NCBI GenBank assembly: GCA_900316265.1
Contig: ONCH01000006.1
Coordinates: 1-64,000 of the forward strand
Reading direction: 5' to 3'
Source of the DNA: an uncultured Prevotellaceae bacterium
Lineage (GTDB): Bacteria; Bacteroidota; Bacteroidia; Bacteroidales; Bacteroidaceae
DNA: 64,000 nucleotides
In this document: positions 24,201 to 33,360 of the stretch, one piece after another
Layout of the letters: every line of letters starts with the position of its first letter
Numbering within the stretch: position 1 is the stretch's first letter
Made by a program: the position numbers and the translations under genes
The notes under the pieces: generated by a model
The model's database searches: none
Seen by the model: only the letters and a program-made list of their open reading frames with translations
What the model was told of the DNA's origin: nothing

Positions 24201-27200
24201 CTCACCAATACCAATCTGGCCGCCTTCTATCTTGACCAATGTATTGCCAAGCACACGTCCGAACTCACCACCACCGATAATGGATTCCATGATGAGGGCT
24301 GTACCTTTGATGGTTACATCAGTGCTTCCTACGTATGACGTGAAGTGCGTATCAGGGTGTGTCGCCGGATCCTCTACAAGACCCTGACCTGCACCCCATA
24401 CCCAACCTTCCGGTACGGGACCGCCTTCTGCTTTCGACCTATTCATACCCTGTGTTGCCACAGACAAAGGACCAATTTGACCGCCCTCGACGACCACCGT
24501 ACACTTACCCGTGCCTTCTGCGCAGGAAACAGGCTTACCAATACAACCAGTATGAGCTGTGTGACCATAGATGTTGACATCTGCGGCAGCCGTGCTTCTG
24601 GTGAATGTACCTACCGAACCGGCATAGCCACCACCAAAGATACCGTTAAAGACATAGCCGCCACTCATCGTGACATTGGTATTGCCAAGCACGTCGGCAG
24701 CATTACCGCCACCAAAGACACTGCCTATGATATAGGCACTCTTTCCTTCTTCCGTAGCGATGTTCACATAGGTATCACCAGCGATATTGGCAGCATCACC
24801 GCCACCAAATATATTTCTGATAACACCCAGTTTATCAGGATTCGGCGCAGTCTTCGTAACATCAAGACCCAGTTCTGTCATCATTGCAGGAACAGCCGTA
24901 GCAGCATGATTACCCGGCTCCATATTGACGTTCACCGTCGGGTTGGCATACATCACAGCACCCTCACCAAAGCCGCCACCGAATACGTTGCCGATATAGG
25001 TGCAAGAGATGATGTTCAGTTCGGGCTGGTCGTAATTTGTAAAGTCGCTGATAGAAGCATATTCTGTTCCATCATACTTCACGGGCTTACGAGGATCTGT
25101 TGCCGACTCTCTCGGCTTCAGAATCTTCTTGCCGGTTACCGAATGAATTTCGTCACTCTCATAATAGCCGAATACAGAGTATGCCGCCTCATTACTACCC
25201 AGATAGAGGTCGTCAATCTTGATGGGCTGACAGCCTGTCTCCTCGACGTTCACCGTGATTTTTCCCTTGATGGCACCACCTAAGTTGTTACCACCAAAGA
25301 CCTTGCCGAAGTGGCCGTTGGTGATGTTCAAGGTGATATTACCATTCACGTTGGCCTCGTCGGCACCCGCAAACAGCAGGTCAACCTTTTTGCTCGGCTG
25401 ACAGCTCAAGTCCATATTCACATCGCCGTCGATGTCTGCATACTTACCGGCACCTACGATTTTCTCTACTTCCAAATCGCAACAGTACCCAGGATCTGTG
25501 GAGGCTTTAGGATTGGTTGTCTGGTTGATAGACCCCTTGATGGTACCTCTCGTGTTACTACCACCGTAGGCCTCGTGAATCAATCCGCCCTCCATCAGTG
25601 TGTTGGCATTACCCGTACCATAAGTCGTTGTGCCTTGGTCAAGCGTACCGACGTCGGCACCAGGATTTGGTACACCTGGCGCAATGTCGTCCTTACCATT
25701 ACCGCCGCCAAACAGGTAGCCTATCTCATAAGCGCCCTTGATGACCACGTTTGTCTCTGGCACAGCGGCAGCATTACCACCTCCATAGACGGTCTCGATA
25801 CTTGTTAAGGTACAGCCCTCAATAATGACCTGCGTCTTTGAACCTGAAGTGCCATCATGTGGCGTCACTGGATTATAGGCAGCTTGATTGCCGCCGCCAT
25901 AGACTGCCGTGACATCATACGTTTTGGTATTCTTCTCCGGTTTGGTACTGATGTCGGCTTTGTTCAGAGATTGTGTAGCATATACATGCACCATCACATC
26001 GCCCTTAGGCGTTCCGTTGATGTTGTTACAACCGAATATCTGTCCGACGACACAGCCCTTTGCATCATCAGCGATGGGTGAACCTGTTGTACCTGATGTT
26101 GTTGTACCGTTCAGGTCAACCAGCACATCACCCCAGACATAGGCAGGTTTACCTTCTTCTCCCAGTCCACCGCCAAAAACCTCTTCACCGACACGTCCGC
26201 CAGTCAGACGAACGGTAGTGGTATGGAGTGTGGATTTATTTTCTGCGTCAGCCCAGCCGCCCGCATTTTCATTAGCAGTAGCATCCCAGTTGTCGGTCTG
26301 CGTATCAGCCAAGGCACCACCGCCATAGAGATCCTTCAGAATCAGACCACCCGTCATGTTGACGGCTACGCTCTCCTTGACAGTACCAGCCTCACCGCCA
26401 CCAAAGACAGAGCCGGCGATAAGCTGCGCCGTCTTTCCGTCATTATCAGCTGTTGGTGTCGTTGTATAGTTGATATTCACCGCAGTCTCTCTGACATTTG
26501 CAAGACCTGAAGCAGCAGTGCTAACACCATACTCACCGCGGGCAGCACCAAATATATGACCATTTCCGTCACCATCATAGCCGATACGGCCACCAGAAAT
26601 GTTAATGGTAGTCTTTCCGCTTGTGGCATCAGCACCACCGCCCACAGAACCCATAGCGCCAGCGCCATAGACATTGTGGACAACCTGTCCACCAGTGATA
26701 TTTATGGTGGTAGTACCCTGTACGATACCAGCCAGCGGGTTATACTTGTCTTGTATTCCGTCACTGTTGGAGTCGTACTTATCCGTACCGCAGCCACCGC
26801 CATAGACGTTGCCACGATAAGCATAAGCAGCGCCTCCGTCAATGCCGGTGTCGGTAATACCGACAGTACCCTTCTTAATATCTATAACGGTATTCTGGAA
26901 GGTGTGACCATTCTCGCCACTACCATAGACAGAGCCCTTGACTGCAGGACTTGTTTCAGCACTGGCGTCACCAATCGTGACATGCGTGCTATAAACCCAC
27001 GCCATGCGGTCGTTGGGGTCAACAGCAGGGGCGCCCTCTGGAACAGCTACATCACCTCGTGACGAACCGAACACCATGCCGTTCTCATGACCATTGCTAC
27101 CGACGGTACCGCCAGTGATGGTAACAGTACAAGCACCCGTATTCGCTGTAGCTAGGTCCGTAGGCATACCTGATGCATCATAGGTGAAGTCACCCACAGA

Positions 27201-30200
27201 GCCATAAGCGCCGCCACCATAGACATTGTGCAGAATGGTAGGCGAACCACTGATACTGACAGTAGCATTACCCTTCACCAGTCCAGCAGTAGCATTTTTC
27301 TCTTTACCTTTACCGCCACCATAGACGTTGCCCCATGTGGCACCGCCTTTGCCAGGAGTACCAATCGTACCGCCAGTGACTTTAACTTCTGTATTGCCAT
27401 CAACACCAGATTCCTCACCACCGCCGTAGACGCTACCGGCAACTTCCGTTGACCCCGATATAGTAAGAGATGTGTTACCTGTTACAGCACCAAGATTATC
27501 TAAGTTGACATCTGTTAGAATCTCGCTATCATCAAGAGCAATAGTGTTTTTTGTTAGAGTACCTTCTTTCCATGTAAAATTTGTAGTTCCATTTTTCTTA
27601 CCCATTTCAAAGATACCAGAATTTTTATTGTATTTTGGTACTTCTGCAAAACCAGTGGCTCTTACTGGGATAGATGGAATGGAAGCAGAGAACCCTCCAC
27701 CATAAACACTTCCCTTTACAATACAGTCGTTAAGCTCCGATGTGGCATTTCCTGAAACCACGCCAAGACTGCCACCACCATAGAAATTCTCGTTGACGGT
27801 ACATTTATTTAATTTTGAAATAACATTATTAGTCTGAGCAAGAGAGAATGATGTATAATTCACATAGAAACGAGCTCCCACCAAACCAGAAGACCAAACA
27901 AAGAACTCATAGTCGAAATCTGTGGCTACACCAGGACCTTTATTTCCGTAGTCTGATTTATAGGTATTATCTTTCCCATCATAGTATTTACCACGATCAT
28001 TATTATAATTACTTATCAAGTTATTAAAATTAGGACTAGTATTATCAAAAAACTTGAGCTTGAAGGAAGATGCACCACCATATCCTGCTCCAAAGTATTT
28101 TCCGAATGTGCATCCTACAGCATTGGTAGAAACTATTCCATCTTCAGCGATAGCTATATTTTTAGTACCAACAGATGATCCTGCTTTATTCCTACTATAT
28201 TGGGTTGTAAAAGTTGTTCCCCCCTTCTGCATATCACCAAACTTCGGCCCACCACAATAAGTGCCGACATGACTGTTAATGATATCAACTGTTACGTTAC
28301 CAGTAATTGGTTTTTCTGAGTTAATACCTCCGCCATAGAAATTATCTATATCCGCATCGTAAATCTGCCATTTTACGCTACCCTCTATCATCTGTTGTGC
28401 AGCTCCAGCCATTTCTTTGAAATATCCACCACTGATATATCCTTCTGCATCATCAGCCTGAATTTGGGCATCAGGTCTATAGACACCAGACAAATAAAAA
28501 CCGTTAAAGCTACCACCCGTCACAGACACGGGAACATGGTTAGTGAAGTACCACCCGTCACTATGGGTACCATTGCCAAAATCCTTAAAACATGCATTAC
28601 TACCTACATGAATATAACTTGTTCTATGATTATAAGAATCAGAAGAAATATTATATTGCTGTGTAGATGTGTACTGGTCTATCATACCACCTAAAAGAAT
28701 CACAGGTGCAGCCTGCTTGTCACCATTATCTGCTTCGAATTGAGTTATAAATACAGAACATGTATTAGTAATTTCAAACCAGCCCAACGGTCTGAAAATA
28801 CTTACGTTGAGCATTTGTGAGGCACCATTAGGCTTTTGAGCCTGGGCAGTACCAGGTATATTGAGGAAATCAAAGCGAATGGGCGAAACCCCTTGACGAT
28901 TGTAATGGCTAAAGATAAAACTATAGTCTGGTTCATTATCTTTATCCAAGTCAACGGACATGATAGTATATGGAGTTTTGAATTGAATCTTATCTTGAGT
29001 TGTATTTGTGGGATCATCTTTAGATCCAAATAATGGTCCTGCCTGGTGAACATTACCTACCAATACAACAGCATAATCGTAAACAGTTTTGCCACTAGTA
29101 GGGATTTCCATGGATGCGCGTGCCTTTTCTATTGTTGTGAACACTTTTTGCTTATTTCCGTCACCATAGATATCTATGTCACTATCATTGGTGTTTTGCG
29201 TACCCAAGATTGTTACATTCTCACTTCCATAATCACTTTTATCACCGACATACTTATACACCACATCGTAATATTGGTCAGACACATACGCTGCGACTCC
29301 CCAATAGGGCTCAATAGTAATGCCTGTCACACCATAGGGTACATCGAAGTAGGCACCTTGTGAGAACACACGACCAGTAATATCAGAAATGTCTTTCTGA
29401 GTACATTTGCGGTCTGCAAAATTATAGCCGCCCCATGCATCTGCCTCAGTAAATGTTCCTGCAGTACCACCAGAAACGGAGGTTATCTTCCATCCGGTTA
29501 CAACTTTGTTTTTAGTATAGTTACCTGTACCCACATCGTTGTAGTAAGGCAACTGCACCTTGTCGTAGTTGAAGTTGAATCGGTCGAAGTCCTTGTCGGT
29601 ACGCTGCAAAGTAAGGCTACCAGTGGTGATGTTCGCACCTAAAGGAGCACCACTACCTTGATTAATGATTACCGACAACGTTTTACCGAGTTTCCCACCT
29701 TTGTTGCGATCTTCTTCTTTTGGCTTGTCATCCTCAAGGATCAATGAGGGTGCATTATCTACATCAAAGTTAATAATGGAAGGATATTTCCCTTGGGCTT
29801 TCAGTATGGGATAGGGCTTGGGGTTCACGATGGTTCTGTCGGCTGTTTCTAGAACCCATTTCGCCATCTCATCTGCATTATCAGCCGAACCGGTGGCATA
29901 TATAGCAGCAAGCCTCTTGTTACTATTCAACAATTGACGATACAACTCACACTGAACCAGGAACCTTTCTTCCATGCCTAAGGCACAGTTATAGTTATTA
30001 TCAGCTATCGTAGAAGACTTTAATTGACTATCTGCAAAATAATTATAAGTAGCTAATCCTCCAGAATTCTTGTTGTCAATATTAGTACCCCCATAAACAG
30101 GAGATACTGTAGTACCACCAGTGATATCACCGTAGAACATACAGTTCATCACCATAGTTGTTACACTAGTTTGATTGGAGGTTTCCGTATTATTTCCCAC

Positions 30201-31049
30201 TATTCCTCCTACAACATTACCCCCTGTAATAGTAGCATAGCTATAGCAATTGATAACACGGGCTGTGCCACTAAGGGTACCGACAAGGCCACCTACATTG
30301 CCAGTGGCACCCACGCTGCTGCCATAGAAGCCTGTGATATTCCCTTTGTCATCACGCTCAACCGAGGTGGGCAGGATGCCGCAGTTATAAATACGAGTTG
30401 CCCCTTTTGCCTTAGAGGTAACAGCACCAGCATCGCCATCGCCATCACCTGATGAGATATTCACATCTTCAAAGATGATGTTGCGAATGATAGCACCATC
30501 TGTTGAAGTAAACAATGGTGCAGAAGAACCGATAATCTTATGCAATCCACCATCGAGCGTTCCTCTAAACTCGTCTAACTCGCCTAAGCTACTGGACAGA
30601 CCGGAAACATCAGTAGTTAACTGGTATTGACCATCCATATCCGTAATCTCTGACAGAGATGTAATTTGAATAAAGCCCTCTGTCTTTTTATAGAAATTCA
30701 CCGTCACATAAGCGCCATCATACCCAGCAGGAATGGTAAAGGAGAAGGAATTGCTACCATTGTCTGTGATGTCGAGCTTAGAGGCAATACCTGTAGCACG
30801 GCGGGGGGCTTTGAGAGGATCAACCATCTTTTCGGCAAGGATATGAGCGGCATCGATGCTATAGCCCGTGGATGGAGTGGCAGAGATGGTGACTGTCATC
30901 TCTGATATGCCGGTCACGCTCACAGTGCCTGCAGCATTGTTGGGCTGTATGTTGATGATAATATCACTCTCTGAGATAGCCCAGGCATGGCCTACGCTAC
31001 CAATAAAAAGCGTAAAGAATAGAATGAAGTATCTTATCGTGTGTTTCAT
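21234..31049 (-). CDS. Giant surface protein (3271 aa) with GLUG motifs and V(Y/F)GGG repeats
   Basis: Signal peptide MKHTIRYFILFFTLFIGSVG to about residue 24. Residues about 30-125 look Ig-like. GLUG-type motifs (VGGLVGTLSGTARVINCYSY and VVGGIVGNN) lie at about 250-290. From about residue 900 to the end the protein is built from units such as VYGGGxxGxVxGxTxVxIxGG; I count over 40 GGG or near-GGG cores. This spacing fits a right-handed beta-solenoid adhesin. Two segments of about 400 residues are clear duplicates (DNA about 21250-22770 and 24650-26080). It ends GNTNVNIGKKNN with no type IX-like C-terminal domain. Last gene of the fimbrial operon, 6 nt after its neighbour. Adhesion is inferred. 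Confidence 0.85.
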   Translation of the reverse strand: MKHTIRYFILFFTLFIGSVGHAWAISESDIIINIQPNNAAGTVSVTGISEMTVTISATPSTGYSIDAAHILAEKMVDPLKAPRRATGIASKLDITDNGSNSFSFTIPAGYDGAYVTVNFYKKTEGFIQITSLSEITDMDGQYQLTTDVSGLSSSLGELDEFRGTLDGGLHKIIGSSAPLFTSTDGAIIRNIIFEDVNISSGDGDGDAGAVTSKAKGATRIYNCGILPTSVERDDKGNITGFYGSSVGATGNVGGLVGTLSGTARVINCYSYATITGGNVVGGIVGNNTETSNQTSVTTMVMNCMFYGDITGGTTVSPVYGGTNIDNKNSGGLATYNYFADSQLKSSTIADNNYNCALGMEERFLVQCELYRQLLNSNKRLAAIYATGSADNADEMAKWVLETADRTIVNPKPYPILKAQGKYPSIINFDVDNAPSLILEDDKPKEEDRNKGGKLGKTLSVIINQGSGAPLGANITTGSLTLQRTDKDFDRFNFNYDKVQLPYYNDVGTGNYTKNKVVTGWKITSVSGGTAGTFTEADAWGGYNFADRKCTQKDISDITGRVFSQGAYFDVPYGVTGITIEPYWGVAAYVSDQYYDVVYKYVGDKSDYGSENVTILGTQNTNDSDIDIYGDGNKQKVFTTIEKARASMEIPTSGKTVYDYAVVLVGNVHQAGPLFGSKDDPTNTTQDKIQFKTPYTIMSVDLDKDNEPDYSFIFSHYNRQGVSPIRFDFLNIPGTAQAQKPNGASQMLNVSIFRPLGWFEITNTCSVFITQFEADNGDKQAAPVILLGGMIDQYTSTQQYNISSDSYNHRTSYIHVGSNACFKDFGNGTHSDGWYFTNHVPVSVTGGSFNGFYLSGVYRPDAQIQADDAEGYISGGYFKEMAGAAQQMIEGSVKWQIYDADIDNFYGGGINSEKPITGNVTVDIINSHVGTYCGGPKFGDMQKGGTTFTTQYSRNKAGSSVGTKNIAIAEDGIVSTNAVGCTFGKYFGAGYGGASSFKLKFFDNTSPNFNNLISNYNNDRGKYYDGKDNTYKSDYGNKGPGVATDFDYEFFVWSSGLVGARFYVNYTSFSLAQTNNVISKLNKCTVNENFYGGGSLGVVSGNATSELNDCIVKGSVYGGGFSASIPSIPVRATGFAEVPKYNKNSGIFEMGKKNGTTNFTWKEGTLTKNTIALDDSEILTDVNLDNLGAVTGNTSLTISGSTEVAGSVYGGGEESGVDGNTEVKVTGGTIGTPGKGGATWGNVYGGGKGKEKNATAGLVKGNATVSISGSPTILHNVYGGGAYGSVGDFTYDASGMPTDLATANTGACTVTITGGTVGSNGHENGMVFGSSRGDVAVPEGAPAVDPNDRMAWVYSTHVTIGDASAETSPAVKGSVYGSGENGHTFQNTVIDIKKGTVGITDTGIDGGAAYAYRGNVYGGGCGTDKYDSNSDGIQDKYNPLAGIVQGTTTINITGGQVVHNVYGAGAMGSVGGGADATSGKTTINISGGRIGYDGDGNGHIFGAARGEYGVSTAASGLANVRETAVNINYTTTPTADNDGKTAQLIAGSVFGGGEAGTVKESVAVNMTGGLILKDLYGGGALADTQTDNWDATANENAGGWADAENKSTLHTTTVRLTGGRVGEEVFGGGLGEEGKPAYVWGDVLVDLNGTTTSGTTGSPIADDAKGCVVGQIFGCNNINGTPKGDVMVHVYATQSLNKADISTKPEKNTKTYDVTAVYGGGNQAAYNPVTPHDGTSGSKTQVIIEGCTLTSIETVYGGGNAAAVPETNVVIKGAYEIGYLFGGGNGKDDIAPGVPNPGADVGTLDQGTTTYGTGNANTLMEGGLIHEAYGGSNTRGTIKGSINQTTNPKASTDPGYCCDLEVEKIVGAGKYADIDGDVNMDLSCQPSKKVDLLFAGADEANVNGNITLNITNGHFGKVFGGNNLGGAIKGKITVNVEETGCQPIKIDDLYLGSNEAAYSVFGYYESDEIHSVTGKKILKPRESATDPRKPVKYDGTEYASISDFTNYDQPELNIISCTYIGNVFGGGFGEGAVMYANPTVNVNMEPGNHAATAVPAMMTELGLDVTKTAPNPDKLGVIRNIFGGGDAANIAGDTYVNIATEEGKSAYIIGSVFGGGNAADVLGNTNVTMSGGYVFNGIFGGGYAGSVGTFTRSTAAADVNIYGHTAHTGCIGKPVSCAEGTGKCTVVVEGGQIGPLSVATQGMNRSKAEGGPVPEGWVWGAGQGLVEDPATHPDTHFTSYVGSTDVTIKGTALIMESIIGGGEFGRVLGNTLVKIEGGQIGIGEGKVDGSNRPIRYADNQFVNPLTTTITSANALTECSHYPYGRNIGTTENPNWVYLPYDPYCEKYPDYFAAHPEFAPASTSNPSDGKTWIGCVFGGGSGYMPYEKKDGTGYDWCPSAGLVEGDAEVRISGGHILTNVYGGNEITDVKGTSKVKMTGGTIGVPRTLEQIVKHPLTCYLFGAGKGDERSRFYNYTNTGSVEVEISGGIIYGSVFGGSEDGHVTGDIKVDIKPGAVIGTYGTSYVDGNVFGGGRGFSGNTLTAGNVGGNVTMNISGGNIIGSIYGGGRLASVGTYLVETTDANYGEQIPDVGDDKHGHITINISGGTIGNDKEYIYNPTAEQKAAIPNTTFDYQNHLQYAKGGNVFTGGMGRLYALDGKTVLSSWQKLGQCKQTVLNMTGGTVKSSVYGGGEIGIVAQSATVNINGGTVGTKIVNPGDATQYYNFGSVFGGGKGSTDNIEGISAAGTTQGDVEVHLNKTPSTKGAIVNQVFGCNDMNGSPKGTVTVHVYATQSPDKDNISTKPTKGTKTFDVEAVYGGGNLAAYEPEGGKNTTKSTEVIIDGCERTSIRQVYGGGNAASTPATNVTVNGTYEVLELFGGGNGFDKLPDGRPNPGANVGYKNYTVYEQDGEDNWIAKDDPAYDTKEERTAGNSAITYGTGQASLNVFGGTIHRVFGGSNTKGNVRKTAVTLLDEGGECDFCVDEAYGGGKSAPMDAEAKLLMACIPGLNAVYGGAEAAAIQGNVTLNITNGTFDRVFGGNNLSGTINGSITVNVEEVGCKPIKIGELYGGGNQAGYSVNGYNADGTPKESGTKIYEDPQVNVKSFTSIGKVFGGGYGDGATMVGNPTVNINEVYGKWYNNDESVVGDNEKTPNEYAIPSHAKGKMGAINEIFGGGNAAKVIGNTTVNIATQEEVFVVKQVSVGDALTGLYTRSGAGTDASPYVYTAASGTAEEHVTYYEKKEVLGVDIRGNVYGGGNNAEVTGNTNVNIGKKNN
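21250..22770 (-). repeat. Segmental duplication, copy B (C-terminal)
   Basis: Encodes VFGCNDMNGSPKG, HVYATQSPDKDNISTKP, VYGGGNLAAYEP, LFGGGNGFD, VFGGNNLSG and IFGGGNAAKVIGNTTVNIAT in this order. Every block has its counterpart in copy A at 24650-26080, about 3.3 kb away. Confidence 0.75.
24650..26080 (-). repeat. Segmental duplication, copy A
   Basis: Encodes IFGCNNINGTPKG, HVYATQSLNKADISTKP, VYGGGNQAAYNP, LFGGGNGKD, VFGGNNLGG and IFGGGDAANIAGDTYVNIAT in the same order as copy B. Within-gene duplication explains part of the length of the 3271-residue protein. Confidence 0.75.
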
Positions 31050-31055
31050 ATCTTA

Positions 31056-33329
31056 TTATCTTTTTATATATTCCTTTTGTCCCTGATGAATATAGATTCC
31101 AGCCTTGGTGGGCTTGACACTCAGACGTCGACCGTCTAAAGTGTACCATACGTATGTATCTTGTTTCTTAGTCGTTGAAGTCTCAAACTCCGTGATTCCT
31201 GTCGGCTCTTCGTCATCGATGATGAACTGCAAGGTGCCTCGTGCCTCCGAGCTACCACTGTTTCCGCTCGTTGACGTATTCGCGTAGTTGGGATTATAGA
31301 GATAGAATTTGCCCTCGCCCAAGGTTCCTGCCTTGGTGAGGACGAACTCACCCTTGTAGAACATGTAAATCTGGGCGGCTCCTACCGTCTCGCCTCCTGC
31401 TGATACCTTCAGCAGATTGCTTTTTTTTGTCTGAGCTGTCACTTCTGGGGTTGATGGGTCTTTCGGAGATGCTACAAATCCTGAGGCCTCAGCGTCTGAC
31501 AATAGAAGTACGGGGACATCTTCGGGGATGTAGTCCAATTTGGTAATAACTGCAGTTCCGATAGACGGATTGACCTTACGGATGATGTAGGGTTTGATGC
31601 CCGATGGGCAAGACAGGTCTCGCTTTGCCTGGTATACGGCAGCGGCCTGTCCAGAGCCACCATCACCATCTGGGTCGTCAAATTTGGGATTTGCATAGAT
31701 ACCCCTGGCACCTCCTGTGTAGTTTCCCATACCTGTAATCGTAATGATCTTGTCACTGCCGTCTTCTACAGTTTCCTGCGTATAGTCCGTATCCTCTACA
31801 AGCGTTTTGCTGCCATCCTTAACAGCACTCAGCGAACCTTCTTCTGTCATTTCCAGAGAGATACCATCTGCAGCCGTAGTACCGTCACCGAGACTCTTGG
31901 GGGAGATGGTAAATGTCTTTGAACCATTTACTTCATAGTCGCCATCTGCTTTATCTGACACGGTGACAGAAGCAGTTCCTGCGTTAGTGTTGTTGTTATA
32001 AGTCACCACATATTCATCAGCGCTGACATCAACGTCCCCGTCCTTTACGGTGATGGCAGGTTCCTTGGCAGAGCCATCGTAAACAAAATCATCCTCCGCA
32101 AGGATAATGGTTGGATTCGTAATCACCTTGGCGGGAATATCCATCTTTGTGACTATATCAGAATTGATGTATCCGCTTTTTACTGCACGGGCATGAATCC
32201 TAGTAGATGGCAGGGCATGAGGAATGACAACAGGTGATGCAGCATGTGCTGTCGTCTCTTCTATGGTAGGGGCAGTGTTGTTGGTGGTGTAGTAAATCAC
32301 CGCACCTTCCACCGCTGTGATAGTAACCTCTCTGGTCTCTTCGTTGAATGAAATAGTTGGCGTAGCTAACTTCTCTACTGTAAGCGTCGCTATTTCTGAG
32401 TCTATTATGCCGTCCTTTTTGGATATGGCCTTGATAACTGCCCCTGCATTAAGCACAAAAGGCTCGCTATAAACAGTGAAATTGGCATCAGGATTGTTTC
32501 CATCGGTAGTATAATAGATCGTTTCGTCATCATCGGAAGTAATTGTAACTTTGGATGTTACATTATCAAACGTAATGACGGGCGTCTTACATTTAGCCTT
32601 TTCAAAAATGAATGGATTGTTGACATCATTAACATCACTATATGTACCAATTATACCCGTAGTGAGGGTAAAACCAGAAGGTCCGTCTTCCTTCTTTTTT
32701 ACTCCGCCCTTATTTTCATAGTACGCTGCAAAAGAGTTGGTATTTCCGCCATTGACCACTAAGTATTTCCTAGGAGTATTATTTGTATCTTCATCTCCCA
32801 TTTTGGGCATGATAACAAGGTTTGTGCTTTTCGGGGTTATGTCAAACAATTCGTAGTCACCAGGGGTCTCTGTCTTCTTAAGGTGTATTCGCATACGGTC
32901 AACACCAGCACCAGTAAGCTGACGGTTGTACGACAAATATCTGCTAACGTTTCCATGTTTAATGTTATGCTTAAAAGCGTAATAGTCGTGATTGTTTATC
33001 GTGTGTTTCTCAACAATCCATATATACTTAGTCTTATCTCCACTATCCATTATATGAGTAGTTAGGAAAGGCTGCCCATTGTCAGTGATATTAACATTGT
33101 CTATGGCATGAAAGAAAGCCCACCCCTCCGTAGGGCAAAGATAATAATCACCGCTGGGCGACTTACAGGTACTCGCACTTTTGATATAATACGTTCCCGA
33201 ATAATCCGATGTCTGCCCCCACACGCTACCGCTTCCCAATGTGAGCATCAGGAGCAGGGCTATGGCGGAGCGGATTGTTGTTGACATCTGCTGGGCTAAT
33301 CCTTCCGTGTGTTCGTATGTCGTGCTCAT
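31056..33329 (-). CDS. Secreted multidomain protein with chitobiase-like and MBG-like domains (757 aa)
   Basis: The ATG at 33329 is 31 nt after the upstream gene; an in-frame ATG at 33287 (MSTTIRSAIALLLML) would give a more standard signal peptide and is a serious alternative. Cleavage near SVWGQ. Residues about 40-230 form a beta-trefoil-like region, then two chitobiase/beta-hexosaminidase C-terminal-type domains (ETIYYTTDGNNPD and GAVIYYTTNNTAPTIEE). A YDG/MBG-type beta domain follows (FVYDGSAKEPAITV and NNTNAGTASVTV). The end YTLDGRRLSVKPTKAGIYIH is a short type IX-like C-terminal signal. Likely a surface or adhesive accessory of the operon. Confidence 0.75.
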   Translation of the reverse strand: MSTTYEHTEGLAQQMSTTIRSAIALLLMLTLGSGSVWGQTSDYSGTYYIKSASTCKSPSGDYYLCPTEGWAFFHAIDNVNITDNGQPFLTTHIMDSGDKTKYIWIVEKHTINNHDYYAFKHNIKHGNVSRYLSYNRQLTGAGVDRMRIHLKKTETPGDYELFDITPKSTNLVIMPKMGDEDTNNTPRKYLVVNGGNTNSFAAYYENKGGVKKKEDGPSGFTLTTGIIGTYSDVNDVNNPFIFEKAKCKTPVITFDNVTSKVTITSDDDETIYYTTDGNNPDANFTVYSEPFVLNAGAVIKAISKKDGIIDSEIATLTVEKLATPTISFNEETREVTITAVEGAVIYYTTNNTAPTIEETTAHAASPVVIPHALPSTRIHARAVKSGYINSDIVTKMDIPAKVITNPTIILAEDDFVYDGSAKEPAITVKDGDVDVSADEYVVTYNNNTNAGTASVTVSDKADGDYEVNGSKTFTISPKSLGDGTTAADGISLEMTEEGSLSAVKDGSKTLVEDTDYTQETVEDGSDKIITITGMGNYTGGARGIYANPKFDDPDGDGGSGQAAAVYQAKRDLSCPSGIKPYIIRKVNPSIGTAVITKLDYIPEDVPVLLLSDAEASGFVASPKDPSTPEVTAQTKKSNLLKVSAGGETVGAAQIYMFYKGEFVLTKAGTLGEGKFYLYNPNYANTSTSGNSGSSEARGTLQFIIDDEEPTGITEFETSTTKKQDTYVWYTLDGRRLSVKPTKAGIYIHQGQKEYIKR

Positions 33330-33360
33330 ATCTTTAGTATTACTATTTCAGCGGGTGTTG

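Noticed and set aside
21234..31049. Regularly spaced repeats considered as a CRISPR-like or satellite array
   Set aside because: The repeats are imperfect, vary in spacing and lie in one continuous reading frame with a signal peptide, so they are protein repeats.
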